NCBI RefSeq assembly: GCF_031755915.1
Contig: NC_083388.1
Coordinates: 17,696,001-17,760,000 of the forward strand
Source of the DNA: Ziziphus jujuba
Taxonomy: Eukaryota; Streptophyta; Magnoliopsida; Rosales; Rhamnaceae
Length of the DNA stretch: 64,000 nucleotides
Direction of reading: 5' to 3'
The first letter of the stretch is position 1. Each line of letters starts with the position of its first letter. Positions 1-11,487 of this stretch are shown one piece after another. A program made the position numbers and the translations under genes. Under the pieces are notes generated by a model. That model was not told the DNA's origin. It ran no database searches and was given only the letters and a program-made list of their open reading frames with translations.

Positions 1-306
1 TTTGTAATCATAAATATAACATGCTAATAATCCCATTATATATATATGCATATAAGGTATTAGCCTTTTATCATATCGACCTAAAGCTGTCTGGTATGCT
101 TGACGGTATATTATTGATTTGTTTTTGTATGACAGGTTCGGACCGAGGAGGAGCTAATTGAGGCCATTGAAACAGCAACAGGAGAGAAGCAAGATTGTTT
201 ATGCTTCATAGAAGTGATTGTTCATAGGGATGACACAAGCAAAGAACTGCTTGAATGGGGTTCCAGAGTCTGTTCTGCCAATGGTCGCCCACCAAATCCT
301 CAATGA
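1..306 (+). CDS. PDC: Pyruvate decarboxylase, last exon only (5' part lies outside the window)
   Basis: Only the terminal exon (136-306) is present, after an intron that fills 1-135 and ends in a normal acceptor (gacag at 131-135). It encodes 56 residues beginning [14 protein letters not shown] and ending ANGRPPNPQ, with the stop at 304-306. Segments such as [22 protein letters not shown] match the conserved C-terminus of plant pyruvate decarboxylases, the thiamine-diphosphate enzymes that convert pyruvate to acetaldehyde and CO2 in cytosolic ethanolic fermentation. The catalytic domains are upstream of the window, so activity cannot be judged. The exon is intact and in frame. The family call comes from recognising the C-terminus; which PDC paralogue it is cannot be told. 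Confidence 0.9.
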
Positions 307-2377
307 AAATCATCCTTCAAATGCTGAATGTCATTACCAAAAGAATTCTATCTAAACTTATGAAGCATTTCTCGTCCTTATTAATTCTTATTAACATTTT
401 CAGCAAAATGCAAAATAATCATTTTTCTTTCCACAAAATGTACTTGATCAAAATTTTAAAAATAATAAAAATGAAGTACTAATAAATATATCCTTTAGTT
501 AATTTTGTTTTTGTTTTTTTTTTGGGGGTGGAGACACTTTTCTTAGGGTTTAGTTTAACATACTAAACCATAACCATAAATTTCAAATATTATCAATTTT
601 TTTTTTTTAATGGTGTACACAAAAAAATTAGATTAGAGGATTTATATCTCAAACTTTCAATCTTTATAAATGGTGTTCAACAGTCAAAGATATCAAATTG
701 ATCTCGTTTGAATCAAGTTGGGTTTATTCCAAATTTAATAAAAGGTTGTGGTTGGAATTTGAGTCCAATGTCCGATTATATTATATTTATTTGAGTACGA
801 TGAATGGACCATGATTAAGAGGTTCACCCACTTTCTTACATTATGGTTTTTTAGATATACAACTAACATGGGCATGAAGTTATATTAGCATTGGTACGCT
901 ACATGAATTATAAATTTCGCTTCATAACCTTGAATTAGAATTTTTCTTTTTTTTATTGGTGAATAGAATTTTACTTCTTTCTATGTTTCTTAAATAAATC
1001 AAACTCCGCCTTCTTTGTCATGGGGCTGCTAGGTTTAATCAATGTTGTGGAGTGCTTTAACCCTAAATTAGATTTTCTCTTTCTTTTTCTTTTTTTTTTT
1101 GGATATTCTTTACTGATTAGGGTAACTTTTTGGGCTAACTCTTTGGAACTTTTGTTCTGCACCACACGTTGTTTGTTTTTAAATCTAAAGGGTTAATATA
1201 TCGAATACTCATAAAGTCTGCTTTAATTTACTCAACCAGATCTATTGGTTTCATATTGAGAAGAAAAAAAATAAAATAAAATCTATTGGTTTCTGGAAAG
1301 TATGGAGACAGAAGATAATTACATATATAGGAAAGAGATCATAATTTTTCCAAAGGCTAATTGCTGCTTAACGGAATAGGTATACTTTGAATTTCAAGTT
1401 TTAAAACTTACCATTTAGTTACTTAATAAGTCTTTTTTTTTTTTCTTTTACTTTTTTTAATGAATTTTCTTTTTAAGTAAGGGTGGTTAATGACATTTTC
1501 TTACTCCACCAATATTAAAAGATAATTTAGTTTATTTTGTTGTAAATTAGTTTAATTTGTTACAATTTAAATATTATAATTTTAGAAATATGTATTTTAA
1601 TCCAAAAGAATTTTACTGGATCAAAATACAATAAGTTGAAACTTTTGTTTGAACAATAAGCAACTTATAGTAAAAATCTAATTTGAATGGGATAGTTAAA
1701 TTAAAATAGTAATTGTAATTTCAATTGCATTTTAAAGAATATAACAAATTAAAATTTAAAAGACTAAATTAAAGTGTTTTAATCTGGATAGTTAAAAAAG
1801 TACAAATACTCCAAATTAGAAGATACGTTGCAATTAATCCTTTCTTTTCAATAAGTTAGAAGAAATTATATATGACACCTTTTAATGCCAATTGAACTTG
1901 GACCAAACCTAGACAATGATACAAATATTAACCCTTTTTTTTGATGAAACCACTCAAAAATAATTTTTTAAAAACAAGTAAAACGATACCTAAAGAAAGT
2001 TGTTTGGAGGATGGATTGGCATGTATCTGCACATCCAAAGGTATCAAAATTTGATTAGAAAAAAATAATAATAAACAAAAAATGGATAAATAAAGCGTTT
2101 AAGTTAATATGGGTATTACAGAGGGTATAGTAAGCAAGCACAATAATGAAATAAGTAGGGTCATTATTGGTACAGTGGACTAGTTCCTCAGCATTGTTGG
2201 TCTTAAATGGGCGGTGGAATCGATCTTTTTTGTTTAAAAATCAAGCATGAAGGCCAATTCAATACAGATCGAGCCAGCTGTCGCTGAGCCAACTCATACT
2301 CTAAAGTTTTGTACCCCAAAAATGCCTTCCCTTTTCATGTCATTAACCATAATCTAACTAAAATTTTATATAATATC

Positions 2378-2467
<90 letters not shown>

Positions 2468-4710
2468 CTTGAGAAGTTAACAAACCTAAGATGATATAAT
2501 CCACAAGATTTTATGTTTGGAATAAAAAGAAAGATTTGTTTTAGTACCGTTAAGTGCATTTAAAGTCACATTTCCAATCATAACCTTAAAATGAATTGAG
2601 TATTAAACATTCAATTGGTATCTTTTGGAGAAGGAAAAGAGATTCCAAACTTTTTATCAGAGCCATGCAATATGGGATATTACAATTATTGGAGGCGGTA
2701 GTGTACTGAAAGACCAAACATTGATTAGTTACTAACCAAATTATGCATTCTTTCAGACAAAAAAGAAAAACCAATTATGTATTCCCTTGGTCATGGGGAA
2801 TATATATTGAAAATTAATGTAATACCAAACGCACATTTGCTCAGTCTTTTTTCCCGCCTCCATTATAGGTAGTGCATTTTTATATTTATTTTTTATTTTA
2901 TGTTATTTACAATTTTATACATAATTTTCAATAATTTTTCTATTAAAACATCAAATGGTTTTACCATCAAAATCATATTTATCGGTTTTGAATCGGTTTC
3001 TATATAAATTTTGAAAAACTACCTAAAAAGACAAAACAAACTTTACTTGGACTCACTGAATGGATAATAGAGGTTCTGAGTAGTTTTATATAAGATCCAT
3101 TATGACATTGATAATTCCTATATATATATAATTCATATTTGGCATTGCCATACTTTTTCCAATTGAGTCTTCAACAAGTTGCTACCTATCACCCTCTGAG
3201 GTTCCCTTGGCGGTGGGGAACTTGGGCTACTGGAAAAAAGAAATGGGTCCTCCAGAAATTAAAGCTGGATAAAAGTGAAGGACTCCTACCAGATCATCAA
3301 GAAGAATATTGCTTTTGAAGGATTTCCAAAGATGATCTACTTATCTAAGACCCCTATAAAACACTGCCTCAACTTTTTGTCTCTTGGGAATTTGGTAGAA
3401 ATAAGGGGCATAGGAACTACTACCTCTTAGCCTCAGTGGTTTCAAAGATAAGATGTAGACCTGTAAAAAGGACACCTCATCCTCAAATGAAGGTATCGGC
3501 CTCCTTCTTTATGGGTCTTTCAAATAAGTTTTTTAAGCATTCTACTTCCCTCTTTAATTGGAAAGCTACGTCAAATTCATAAATAAGTTGTGATAACAAT
3601 GAAAAGCAATCTGCAATACATACTTATACAACAGTGACATCCTTGTAAAGACATTATTAAACGACTCTGATTGCCAAGGGAATACAATATCAGACCCCTT
3701 TTTCCGTATCTTTATTATTATTGTCAGTATTTGGGTAAAGACAGAAAATGCAATGCAGGAAAATCTCATTCTGGTAGTCTGTAAATATCAGTGCTTTTAC
3801 TTTCTCTTTAATTTTTCCCCTGTCAGCATCCTTTCTTTGTTATTATTCATTTCCTCTCTCTTTTTTCTTTTTTTTCTTTTTATTTTTTTTATTTTTTCTT
3901 TTCCCCTTTTCCCATTTGCTTCGCAAGCAAAGAATAGCAAAACCCAATTCAATTTCTTCATAATTCATTACCGACTCTTAAATCAATTAACATTTTATCA
4001 AACATGTGCACAAAGGGTTTGAAACTAAGATTGACCTAATAAACTCCAACATCCCAGTCAGAGACTTACACTTGGACCACATCGGTTGGCTACGCAAGCT
4101 TTACAAAATGGGGTTTTTGGGGCAGTTGTAAGTTTGCAATCAATCCTATTTCTTGCACTATTTGAGTCACACTTCTATAAGACTACGTGTAAAATGTGAA
4201 AGAAATTACATAGCTTGGAATGTGATCCTGACTCTGAACACATACTTGGCAGCATGCTGACGAAAGCAAATTAAAGAAAATATTCGGATCCTTGTGAACA
4301 CAAAAATGAAAATGGATGTTATGGTAAATTTGACCAAAGAATTAAATGTTGTACCTAACATGACTTCCTAAACATACTAGCAACTTTTTATGCCAGCAAG
4401 TCTAAGTAACCTTTCACCTACAAAGAGAAATTAAATTAAATCTTCATATAAAGCAAATGAAAAAAATTTCATATACCAAAAACATCCTTGTGAGGATTAA
4501 TGCTCTCTGAATGCCCACAACTGCCATTATCAGCACGGTGAAGGGCATTCTCCAGAGCGTCACTCGTCAAACTGAAGTGATACCAACCTTACTTGGAAAC
4601 TGAAAGGACATATAAAAGAAAAAAGTTCCACATTTCAATGCGATTTCTAACTCCTCCCCTGTCATCCTTCTAGTGAAAGCAGAGGCCTAAAAAAAAAAAA
4701 AAAAAAAAAA
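307..4710. other. Intergenic region between PDC and the CHUP1-like gene
   Basis: AT-rich sequence with short A and T tracts and one long AT microsatellite (2381-2464). The short open frames here, including the Ile-Tyr-repeat frames over the microsatellite, have no recognisable domain and no coding-like composition. The stretch 3160-3560 is less AT-rich than its surroundings but shows no long frame. The last few hundred bases before 4711 presumably hold the CHUP1-like promoter and leader; no clear TATA box could be fixed. Confidence 0.6.
2381..2464. repeat. (AT)n microsatellite, about 42 units
   Basis: Uninterrupted AT dinucleotides, among the longest simple repeats in the window. Both strands give spurious Ile-Tyr open frames. 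It is likely length-polymorphic and can form a hairpin. Confidence 0.97.
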
Positions 4711-6642
4711 ATGCCTCCTGAAGACGAGGATTCCGAGATCACCCTCCTGAGAAGAGAACTGGAAGCTTCAATGGCGAGGACTAGATCCCTGGAAAAAGAA
4801 AATGGGGAACTGAGACAAGAAGTGGTCAGACTCAGAGCACAAATTAGCACCCTTAAAGCATACAACAATGAGAGGAAATCCATGCTCTGGAAGAAGCTAC
4901 AAAACTCCATGGATAACAACTACATTGATGTAGCCCCACAGAAACCATCTCTTTCTGTTAATCTGTCAGGGCAGAGTCCAGCAGTAGAGAAACTACATCC
5001 AAGACAAGATTTGTCAGATTCAGCAGCCATAAAGGAAAGACCAGGGAGAGTCCCTAATCCACCACCACGACCTCCTGTTTTAACCTCTCCAGTTTCACCT
5101 AAGGAAGGAGGAGAATATAAAGTGTCACCAGCACCAGCACCACCACCTCCACCATTGCCCTTGAAATCACCAGTTGGGTTGAAAGCAGTGCGGCGTGTGC
5201 CAGATTTGATGGAGCTGTACCGTTCACTTACAAGGAAAGATGTTCATCCGGAGCATAAAACTAGTCCTGCAGGTGTTCCAGCATTTGCACTTACCAAGAA
5301 CATGATTGGTGAAATTGAGAATCGATCAACTTATATTTCAGCGGTGAGTTTACTATTCAAACATATCATTCATTTCTAAATATTAGAAACCAACATCAGT
5401 TAACACCACTAACATTGATGAACAGGTAAAATCAGAGGTTGAAACACAAGCAGAATTTATCAACTTTTTAATTAGGGAGGTGGAGTCTGCAGCCTATAGA
5501 AGGATTTCTGATGTTGAGGCATTTGTAAAATGGCTAGATGAACAACTGTCTTCCCTAGTTGATGAAAGGGCAGTATTGAAGCATTTCCCACAGTGGCCCG
5601 AAAGAAAAGCAGATACAATTCGGGAAGCTGCTTGCAACTACCGAGACCTAAGGAACCTTAAATTTGAAGTTACATCATTTGAAGACAACCTGAAAGATCC
5701 TATGAGCCAGGCCCTGAGAAGGATGCAAGAATTGCAAGACAGGCGAGCATGTATACATTTAATTAGATTACAACCAACTTAATTATCATTCAAAACATAA
5801 AATTGTTTACAATATCAAAACTTTAAATTTGCAGGTTGGAACGCAGTGTTAACAATACAGAAAGAACTAGAGAAAGTACTAGCAAGAGATACAGGGATTT
5901 CCAGATCCCTTGGGAATGGATGTTAGATACGGGGTTGATCGGCGAGGTAGGTAGCATGAATCTTGATTATTACCATATGGAAGTAGAGTCCAACTGATAA
6001 CAATACCTTACCAATAACTTAAATAACTGAAAAGCACAGCATCACTAACAAATTAACCTTTACAAATTTCGACATTTCTAGGTAAACCATAATTCGGATA
6101 TGCTGTCAATACAAAGTTATACTCCCTATGTGCCTCTAGAAATGGACTCCACTAGGTAAATTTTGTGACTGCCTCAAAATGAACCTTTACAAAAGACTTC
6201 TAAAACACAAAATTAGGGCAACCACAATACTTCAACCAAATGTAAAAATGCTTTTACTAAAACTAAACTGATTCTTCAAGCAATCTTGCATGACCATTCC
6301 ACAACTCCCTTATTCCTAAAAACCTAACATCTATACGAATTAACAACATAATTTTACTTGCAGATGAAACTAAGCTCACTGAGGCTAGCCAAAGAGTACA
6401 TGAGAAGGGTCACCAACGAGCTGCAATCTAATGAAGGTTCAAAAGAAGAAAATCTCATGCTACAAGGAGTTCGATTTGCTTACCGAGTACACCAGGTAGA
6501 TAACACTGTTACTTTAGATCATTAATTTTATGTACATTGCCATAACTTGAGGAACATTCAGTTTGCAGGTGGTTTTGATTCAGAGACCATACAAGCATTT
6601 GAAGAACTTAAGAAAGTAGGACTGAACGGTAACACAAAATAG
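4711..6642 (+). CDS. CHUP1-like coiled-coil/proline-rich protein (424 residues)
   Basis: Five exons can be read: 4711-5343, 5426-5742, 5835-5946, 6364-6495 and 6562-6642, giving 424 residues. Residues ~8-60 form a charged heptad-like coiled coil (LRRELEASMARTRSLEKENG). Residues ~110-155 are proline-rich (PNPPPRPP, APAPPPPPLPLK). From ~165 on is the conserved CHUP1 C-terminal domain, with MIGEIENRSTYISA, AFVKWLDEQLSSLVDERAVL, WMLDTGLIGE and FAGGFDSETIQAFEEL. CHUP1 itself anchors chloroplasts to the plasma membrane and actin. This shorter paralogue lacks CHUP1's long N-terminal actin-binding part, so chloroplast positioning should not be assumed; other family members act on microtubules. Intron 2 uses a GC donor (see findings). 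The last acceptor is 6561/6562 rather than the AG at 6568, because only the former gives the conserved FAGGFD. A run of 22 A precedes the start codon. Confidence 0.9.
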
Positions 6643-7395
6643 ATTCTGTCAACAGCCCCAAAATGAGATTGAATATTTAAACTGCTCAATGAAATACAAG
6701 CAGGAAAATAGAAATGTATCTGAGAATGGCTGATCAAATATTTTATGCTTGTGCATATCTGGTGAGAATACCAGATTAAGCTAGTTTTGTCGATAAATCT
6801 GTGCCTTTTTTTTTTTTCCCTCTCTTTTACTTTTTTTCCTCACACTGATAAAGAAGGATTGCATAATTACAGTAGAGCATAAAAATATCATAATATCCCA
6901 TATCCAAAGAAGTCACCTTTTCTGCTACAATACCACCATAACAGCAATTGCACCTCTTTTTTTTTTTTTTTTGTTATCATCCAGATTGATCAACGCCCTT
7001 TACATTTCTTAGAACCAGCACCCACTAAAGATCTAGCTCGGGTTGGTTTATACAAGAAAATCCTACCAGTTTCCGAGCAATGATGCAAAGGGCTCTGTCA
7101 ATCTTTTCTATACTCATCCAAACAAACAAAACACAATCAAACCAAATAAAGAACAAATAACCAGCTAAAAAAGAAACTATTAAATTCATTAGAAAATTAG
7201 AGCTTAACAAAACAAAATGCCAATTAAAAATACTAGAAACTGTGAAAAGAACAAGGGTTTAAAAAGCCCAAAATGTTTCACATAGAAACTAAAAAAACAC
7301 CTACAGACTAAATGAGCAAGAAAAACTCAGAGAGACAGAAATGCCATGCGGAAGAGCTTCGGTAAGTCACTGCTACTGACAATGCAAATCGGCTA
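6643..7395. other. Shared 3' region between convergent genes
   Basis: This holds the 3' untranslated regions of the CHUP1-like gene (left) and RPL41 (right, opposite strand). Features are T tracts near 6805 and 6957-6972 and otherwise unremarkable AT-rich sequence. No further gene is seen. Confidence 0.6.
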
Positions 7396-7614
7396 TTACT
7401 TGGATCTCTGCCTCATCTTTCGGCGCTTCCTCTTCAACCTCCTCATACGCTTCTTCTTCCACTGCAAAAAAAAAAAAAAAAAAAGCAAACCCAGTTGTTA
7501 CAGTCAAATACCATATATTTAAGCACTCTTAGGCAAAGTTAAGGAAAAAAAGAAAAAAAAAAATTTCCCCTTTTTGGCAGTGTTCTTTTAGCTATAGAGT
7601 ACCTTGGCTCTCAT
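7396..7614 (-). CDS. RPL41: Ribosomal protein eL41 (25 residues)
   Basis: Two exons on the minus strand: 7614-7603 (ATG AGA GCC AAG, only four codons) and 7461-7396. Together they encode [20 protein letters not shown] followed by RQRSK and a TAA stop. This is the invariant 25-residue eL41 of the large cytosolic ribosomal subunit, a single basic helix at the bridge between subunits. The intron (7602-7462) starts GTACTC and ends TTTGCAG. Despite its tiny size the identification is firm, because the protein is almost unchanged across eukaryotes. The promoter side carries telo-box and TGGGCC motifs typical of plant ribosomal protein genes. It converges on the CHUP1-like gene. Confidence 0.97.
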
Positions 7615-7689
7615 GGTGGCGCTGCAGCAAAAGTCCTAGAAGCTCCTTCCTTGATGCCCTGATATACCAGATGCAAAATGGCGCTGTGC

Positions 7690-7866
7690 CTAGGGTTTTA
7701 TGAAGGGCGTCGCGACGTATATAAGCAAACCCTAGGTATGGTTTGGAATTGGACCGTCCGGAGAAACAATTGGACCTGTTATTTTATTGGGTTTGAACCC
7801 GAGACCTTTTTCCTGGGCCCAACTATCAAAGAAATCCAATTATATTGCCCTCAATGAAATTGGGCC
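7690..7866 (-). promoter_or_regulatory. RPL41 promoter: telo-boxes, TATA-like box and TGGGCC site II motifs
   Basis: Reading away from the RPL41 start: a telo-box (AAACCCTA on the gene's strand) at 7691-7698, a TATA-like TTATATAC at 7717-7724, a second telo-box in the opposite orientation at 7727-7734, and TGGGCC motifs at 7814-7819 (inside palindromic TGGGCCCA) and 7861-7866. Telo-box plus TGGGCY combinations are known from plant ribosomal-protein and cell-proliferation genes, where TCP and telo-box factors bind. The spacing suggests a transcription start near 7690. Confidence 0.7.
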
Positions 7867-8029
7867 ATGTCATATATTGTTTGTTTCGGATCTCCAATTC
7901 CAATAATAATTAAAAAAGCAAAAAAAATTAAAAATTTGTTAATTCAACCATTACACGTTTTGCAGTTTACACCCAAACAACGAAGCGTATCGTATTGCCA
8001 TTAAAATTAAAATTAAAATAACAAAGTGT

Positions 8030-8876
8030 AAATTTTCAAATCAATATAAATATCGAAATTTAAAATATAAAAATTTATCTGAATATATCAGAAAATATCG
8101 AATATCGATAAAAAAATTATAAAAAAATATAAATTTTTTTAAAAAATTTTAGAATTAACTTATTTAATCAATCAATTAGTAAATTTTTATTAAAATTTTA
8201 GAATTAACTTATTTAATCAATCAATTATCAAATTAATTATAAAAATTATAAAAATATAAAATAGATATTATATTTTTCTTAATCAATTTAATTTATAATA
8301 AGCGATAATGATCATAAATAAATTATTATTAATAAAAATATGCAAAAAAAAAGTAAATATTTTATAAAAATTGTTTATTAATTAAGATAAAACAACTATT
8401 AAAATTACATTATATTTTATAAATATCATCATAATAATCTTAGAATTCTTAAGTGGTTGAAAATTGTTGGTCTCTCTCGCGTTATTACTTTGCAATATAA
8501 AATATAAAAAATAATTATTAAAAAATAAAGCTTATTGATAATAATATAAAAATATTATATTATATTAAATTAGTATTAATAAAATTTAAATTAATAATAT
8601 TAAACAAATAAAAATAATAATAGAATATATTATATTAAACATTAAAAACAACTATATTTAATATAAGATCTTTATGATTAACATATTAATAATTATATGA
8701 AAATTTATTAAAAAAATACATCCTTTAATAATTATTTTTCATATTTCAAATCTCAAAAATAAAAATAAAAAAGAAACCAACAATTTTGAATTACTTAAAA
8801 GTTGAATGAGTATTGAGATGATATTTATGAATATAATATAGTTGTAATAATTATTCTATTTTAATTAATAAATAAT

Positions 8877-8918
<42 letters not shown>

Positions 8919-9200
8919 TCCATATTTTTATCAATAATAGTTTATTTATAATCATTACAGCTTACTATAAAATAAATTGATTGAGAAAAATAATATTTAT
9001 CCAATGTTTTTATAATTTTTATAATTAATTTGGTAATTGATTGATTAAATAAGCTAATGCTAAATTTCAACAAAAATTTTCATTTTTTTAAACAAATTTT
9101 TACCAATTTTCATCATTTTTTATAATTTTTTTTGGATATTTCCATATAAATTTTTATATTTTAAACCTCTAATATTTCCATTGATATTGAAATTTTAAAT
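8030..9200. repeat. Long AT-rich foldback (inverted repeat) element
   Basis: The left half, from about 8030, reappears in reverse complement in the right half, ending near 9200, with the symmetry centre near 8624. Landmark pairs: AATCAATCAATTATCAAATT (~8215) against its complement near 9030; TATTATTAATAAAAATATGC (~8323) against ~8920; TGAAAATTGTTGGT (~8459) against ACCAACAATTTT (~8776). Arms of roughly 500 bp are diverged by base changes and small indels. The right arm has gained a TA microsatellite (~8886-8914). No transposase frame is seen. It is probably a foldback/MITE-type element; clear target-site duplications were not found. Confidence 0.8.
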
Positions 9201-9329
9201 CTTATTTGAATCTAATGTCTATATAATCATACTAAGCATAGGCTTAATTTGTAATTAACATAAACAATAATATAGAAATTAATTTTAAAAAATGCGTAAC
9301 TTGCATAATCAAAACCCACCAATAAACTC

Positions 9330-10304
9330 TAGGAATGGCAATTTGGTCCCGAATGACCCGATATCCTTGGTTCATTGCCCCTAATGGGACGGTTTTTCTT
9401 TGAAAAATTATGCTTGTGGGACGGATTCGGGGCAAATACTTAAAACCTGAATCGAGGATGGGCCGGAGAATAAAAACCCTCGCCCAAACCTAACCCAGTA
9501 TATATCTATATATATATTTTATAATTTCATTTATGTATGTAAAACATCATTTTCTTCTTTTCTTATAAGCCTTAACACTAACAGCCCTCAAGCCATTGAC
9601 TTTCTCCAATCGTTCTATTGTTGCCTAATAGCCTTGGCATTCAGTTCTCCGATCGCTTCTCTTATTGCTCCGACTTTCTCCAATTATTCTGACTCTGAAA
9701 TTTGGTTTATCTCAAAGCATATTCACTTTCTTAGATCATTCTGAAAATTCAAAGAAATCTTCTTCTCCACCTGAGGGAGTTCAAGAAGTTCAAGAAATCT
9801 TCTTCTCCTTGCTTAGGTACAATCTTCATCATATTTCCTTCCAAATGCTATATGATTTGGCTGCTGGACTACATTTCATACAAAAATTCTTGCTCTATTT
9901 GTATCGATAGTAGGCTTTTTGGAAAAAGAAAAGCTTCATTCTTTGGTTTTTCCCGTTCACATTCTCTGATTGCTTCTATCATTACTCCAACTTTTCTGAT
10001 TGATCTTCTGAGGACTCCGACTTTGAAAATTGAAGAAATCTTGTTATTCTTTGGCTTTGGAGTTATGTTTCTCCGACAGCTCCAACTTAAGAAATTTTTG
10101 TATATAAATTTTTTGAAAAAAAATATATATCAATTAAAAAAAAAAAGGGGAAAACCATCACACCCCATCTCTAATTGGGAAATTTTCGTTTCTACTTGCT
10201 CTCTGGAAAAAAAGAAAAATCATTAGAATGGGATTTTAAAAATCGATTCCCCTCCATGCGCGCGCTAACATTCCCTCCCCCCCCCCCCCGGGTAAACATT
10301 CCTA
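9330..10304. mobile_element. Probable non-autonomous hAT-like insertion
   Basis: The ends read TAGGAATG at 9330 and its inverted complement CATTCCTA at 10297-10304. They are flanked by imperfect 8-bp direct repeats, ATAAACTC (9322-9329) and GTAAACTC (10305-10312). The left end continues GCAATTTGGTCCCGAATG, a style common in plant hAT termini. The TIR match beyond 8 bp is weak, so the boundaries are tentative. The interior contains short TCTTCTTC-type stretches and two similar blocks (~9650-9700 and ~9968-10030) but no transposase. Confidence 0.45.
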
Positions 10305-11198
10305 GTAAACTCCATTTTATCCATTTTAACTACAATTCAAAAATAAATGAAAACTCCATTTAATAAAAGCTTGCTTGCATGAGATAATTTTTTTTTTTTA
10401 TTGACAATTCTTTGTTTGGGTCAAAAGGCACATCTATTTACTTATAATTAATTAATTAATTTTTGCCATGTTTAGAAGTAAAACAAAATAATTGTCATCG
10501 CTTATTTTTAGAAACTTAAAAAAAAATTATTTAATTATTTGTCGAATATTATAGTTTATTTCATTATCATGTGTAGAGCATAAGTATTTGATGGGATAAA
10601 ACATGGAAAGCGCTGGCTGAAAAAAAAAAAAAAAAGATTTTTAGCAACAATGTTCCTAAAGTTTCATTTTTCTGCACTTGATCCTCTCTAATATTTTGAA
10701 TGAGCATTAGCATTTTCTAAACATTGTAATAGTGCGGCATTAGTCCAAAACTTTCACATGGTCACATTTTGATTGTTAAAATATATATGAACATGAGGAG
10801 ATTCTACTTCTCCAACCAAATGTACAATCAAAATGAAAATTTTATCATTACAATGAAAAAAATATATGTGAGATTTTAAACTAATATTGTATCAATGACA
10901 AACTTTGGAAGGGTTTGTGCTGATTCACTATCACCGAGAATGTGCGAAAATGCTCCTTTTTTGTCAAACTCCAAAATATGAAGTCTTGTTTACGATTCTA
11001 ATGCATGTTGATTGCTTTTATCCTTCTTTTTCTTTTGTTTGGTAAGCAGATTGCTTTTATGCTTCATTCTTAAGAGGTACTAGAAATTAGAGAAAACAAG
11101 TAAAGGGGAAGGATATCCTTGGGTTCGGTTTAAAAGAAGATAAAGAAAAACAAAGGACAAAATATATTTAAAAAAAGAATAAGATAAATCATAATATG

Positions 11199-11487
11199 TG
11201 ACGTGGCAGATATACTACCTGAAAACCGGCATGATCCGTGGCGCCAAGCTCACGAGCTTACAATTGTAGTGGACACGCAAGCAAAATATTCCACACCCCA
11301 AAAACTCCCCCCATCAAGCCGACACGTGTCGTGGGAAAAACTTGATAGATGCGGCCAACCCACCCAACTACCAATCGAAATTCATGAGCATTACACGTGT
11401 CGAACTTAGAAAGTAGACGTACCTAATTCCCTACATCAATGCGAAGTAGCAGATTAAAAAATTTAGAGGAAAAAAGAGGCCACGTCA
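11199..11487. promoter_or_regulatory. Cluster of four ACGT (G-box/ABRE-type) elements upstream of F2KP
   Basis: TGACGTGGC at 11199-11207, GACACGTGTC at 11321-11330, ACACGTGTC at 11393-11401 and GCCACGTCA at 11479-11487. The outer two are exact reverse complements of each other and the inner two share the palindrome ACACGTGT. Such cores bind bZIP and bHLH factors in plants, in ABA, light or sugar responses. They lie about 0.4-0.7 kb before the F2KP start codon, in a stretch less AT-rich than its surroundings. Function is inferred from motif and position only. Confidence 0.6.

Larger units (their letters stand above)
7870..11198. other. AT-rich intergenic region made largely of repeat elements
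   Basis: It contains a ~1.15-kb foldback (8030-9200) and a probable hAT-like insertion (9330-10304), listed separately. From 10320 to 11198 there is AT-rich sequence with homopolymer runs and no recognisable gene. Confidence 0.6.

Noticed and set aside
2309..2559. Ile-Tyr repeat open frames on both strands
   Set aside because: They are translations of an AT microsatellite. The same applies to the frames at 28411-28689, 16222-16479 and 51187-51444.
5743..5782. Read-through or GT donor at 5751 for CHUP1-like exon 2
   Set aside because: Use of the GT at 5751 shifts the frame of exon 3, and read-through ends in a stop. Neither keeps the conserved LERSV segment.
6562..6642. Alternative last-exon acceptor at 6568/6569 in the CHUP1-like gene
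   Set aside because: It gives VVLIQRPYKHLKNLRK and an early stop. The AG at 6560-6561 restores the conserved FAGGFDSETIQAF ending.
7691..7735. Interstitial telomere repeat
   Set aside because: Only single AAACCCTA units are present. They are telo-box promoter motifs, not an array.
9665..10363. Open frames of 62-124 codons between RPL41 and F2KP
   Set aside because: They lie inside the probable hAT-like insertion, overlap each other in different frames and show no known domain.
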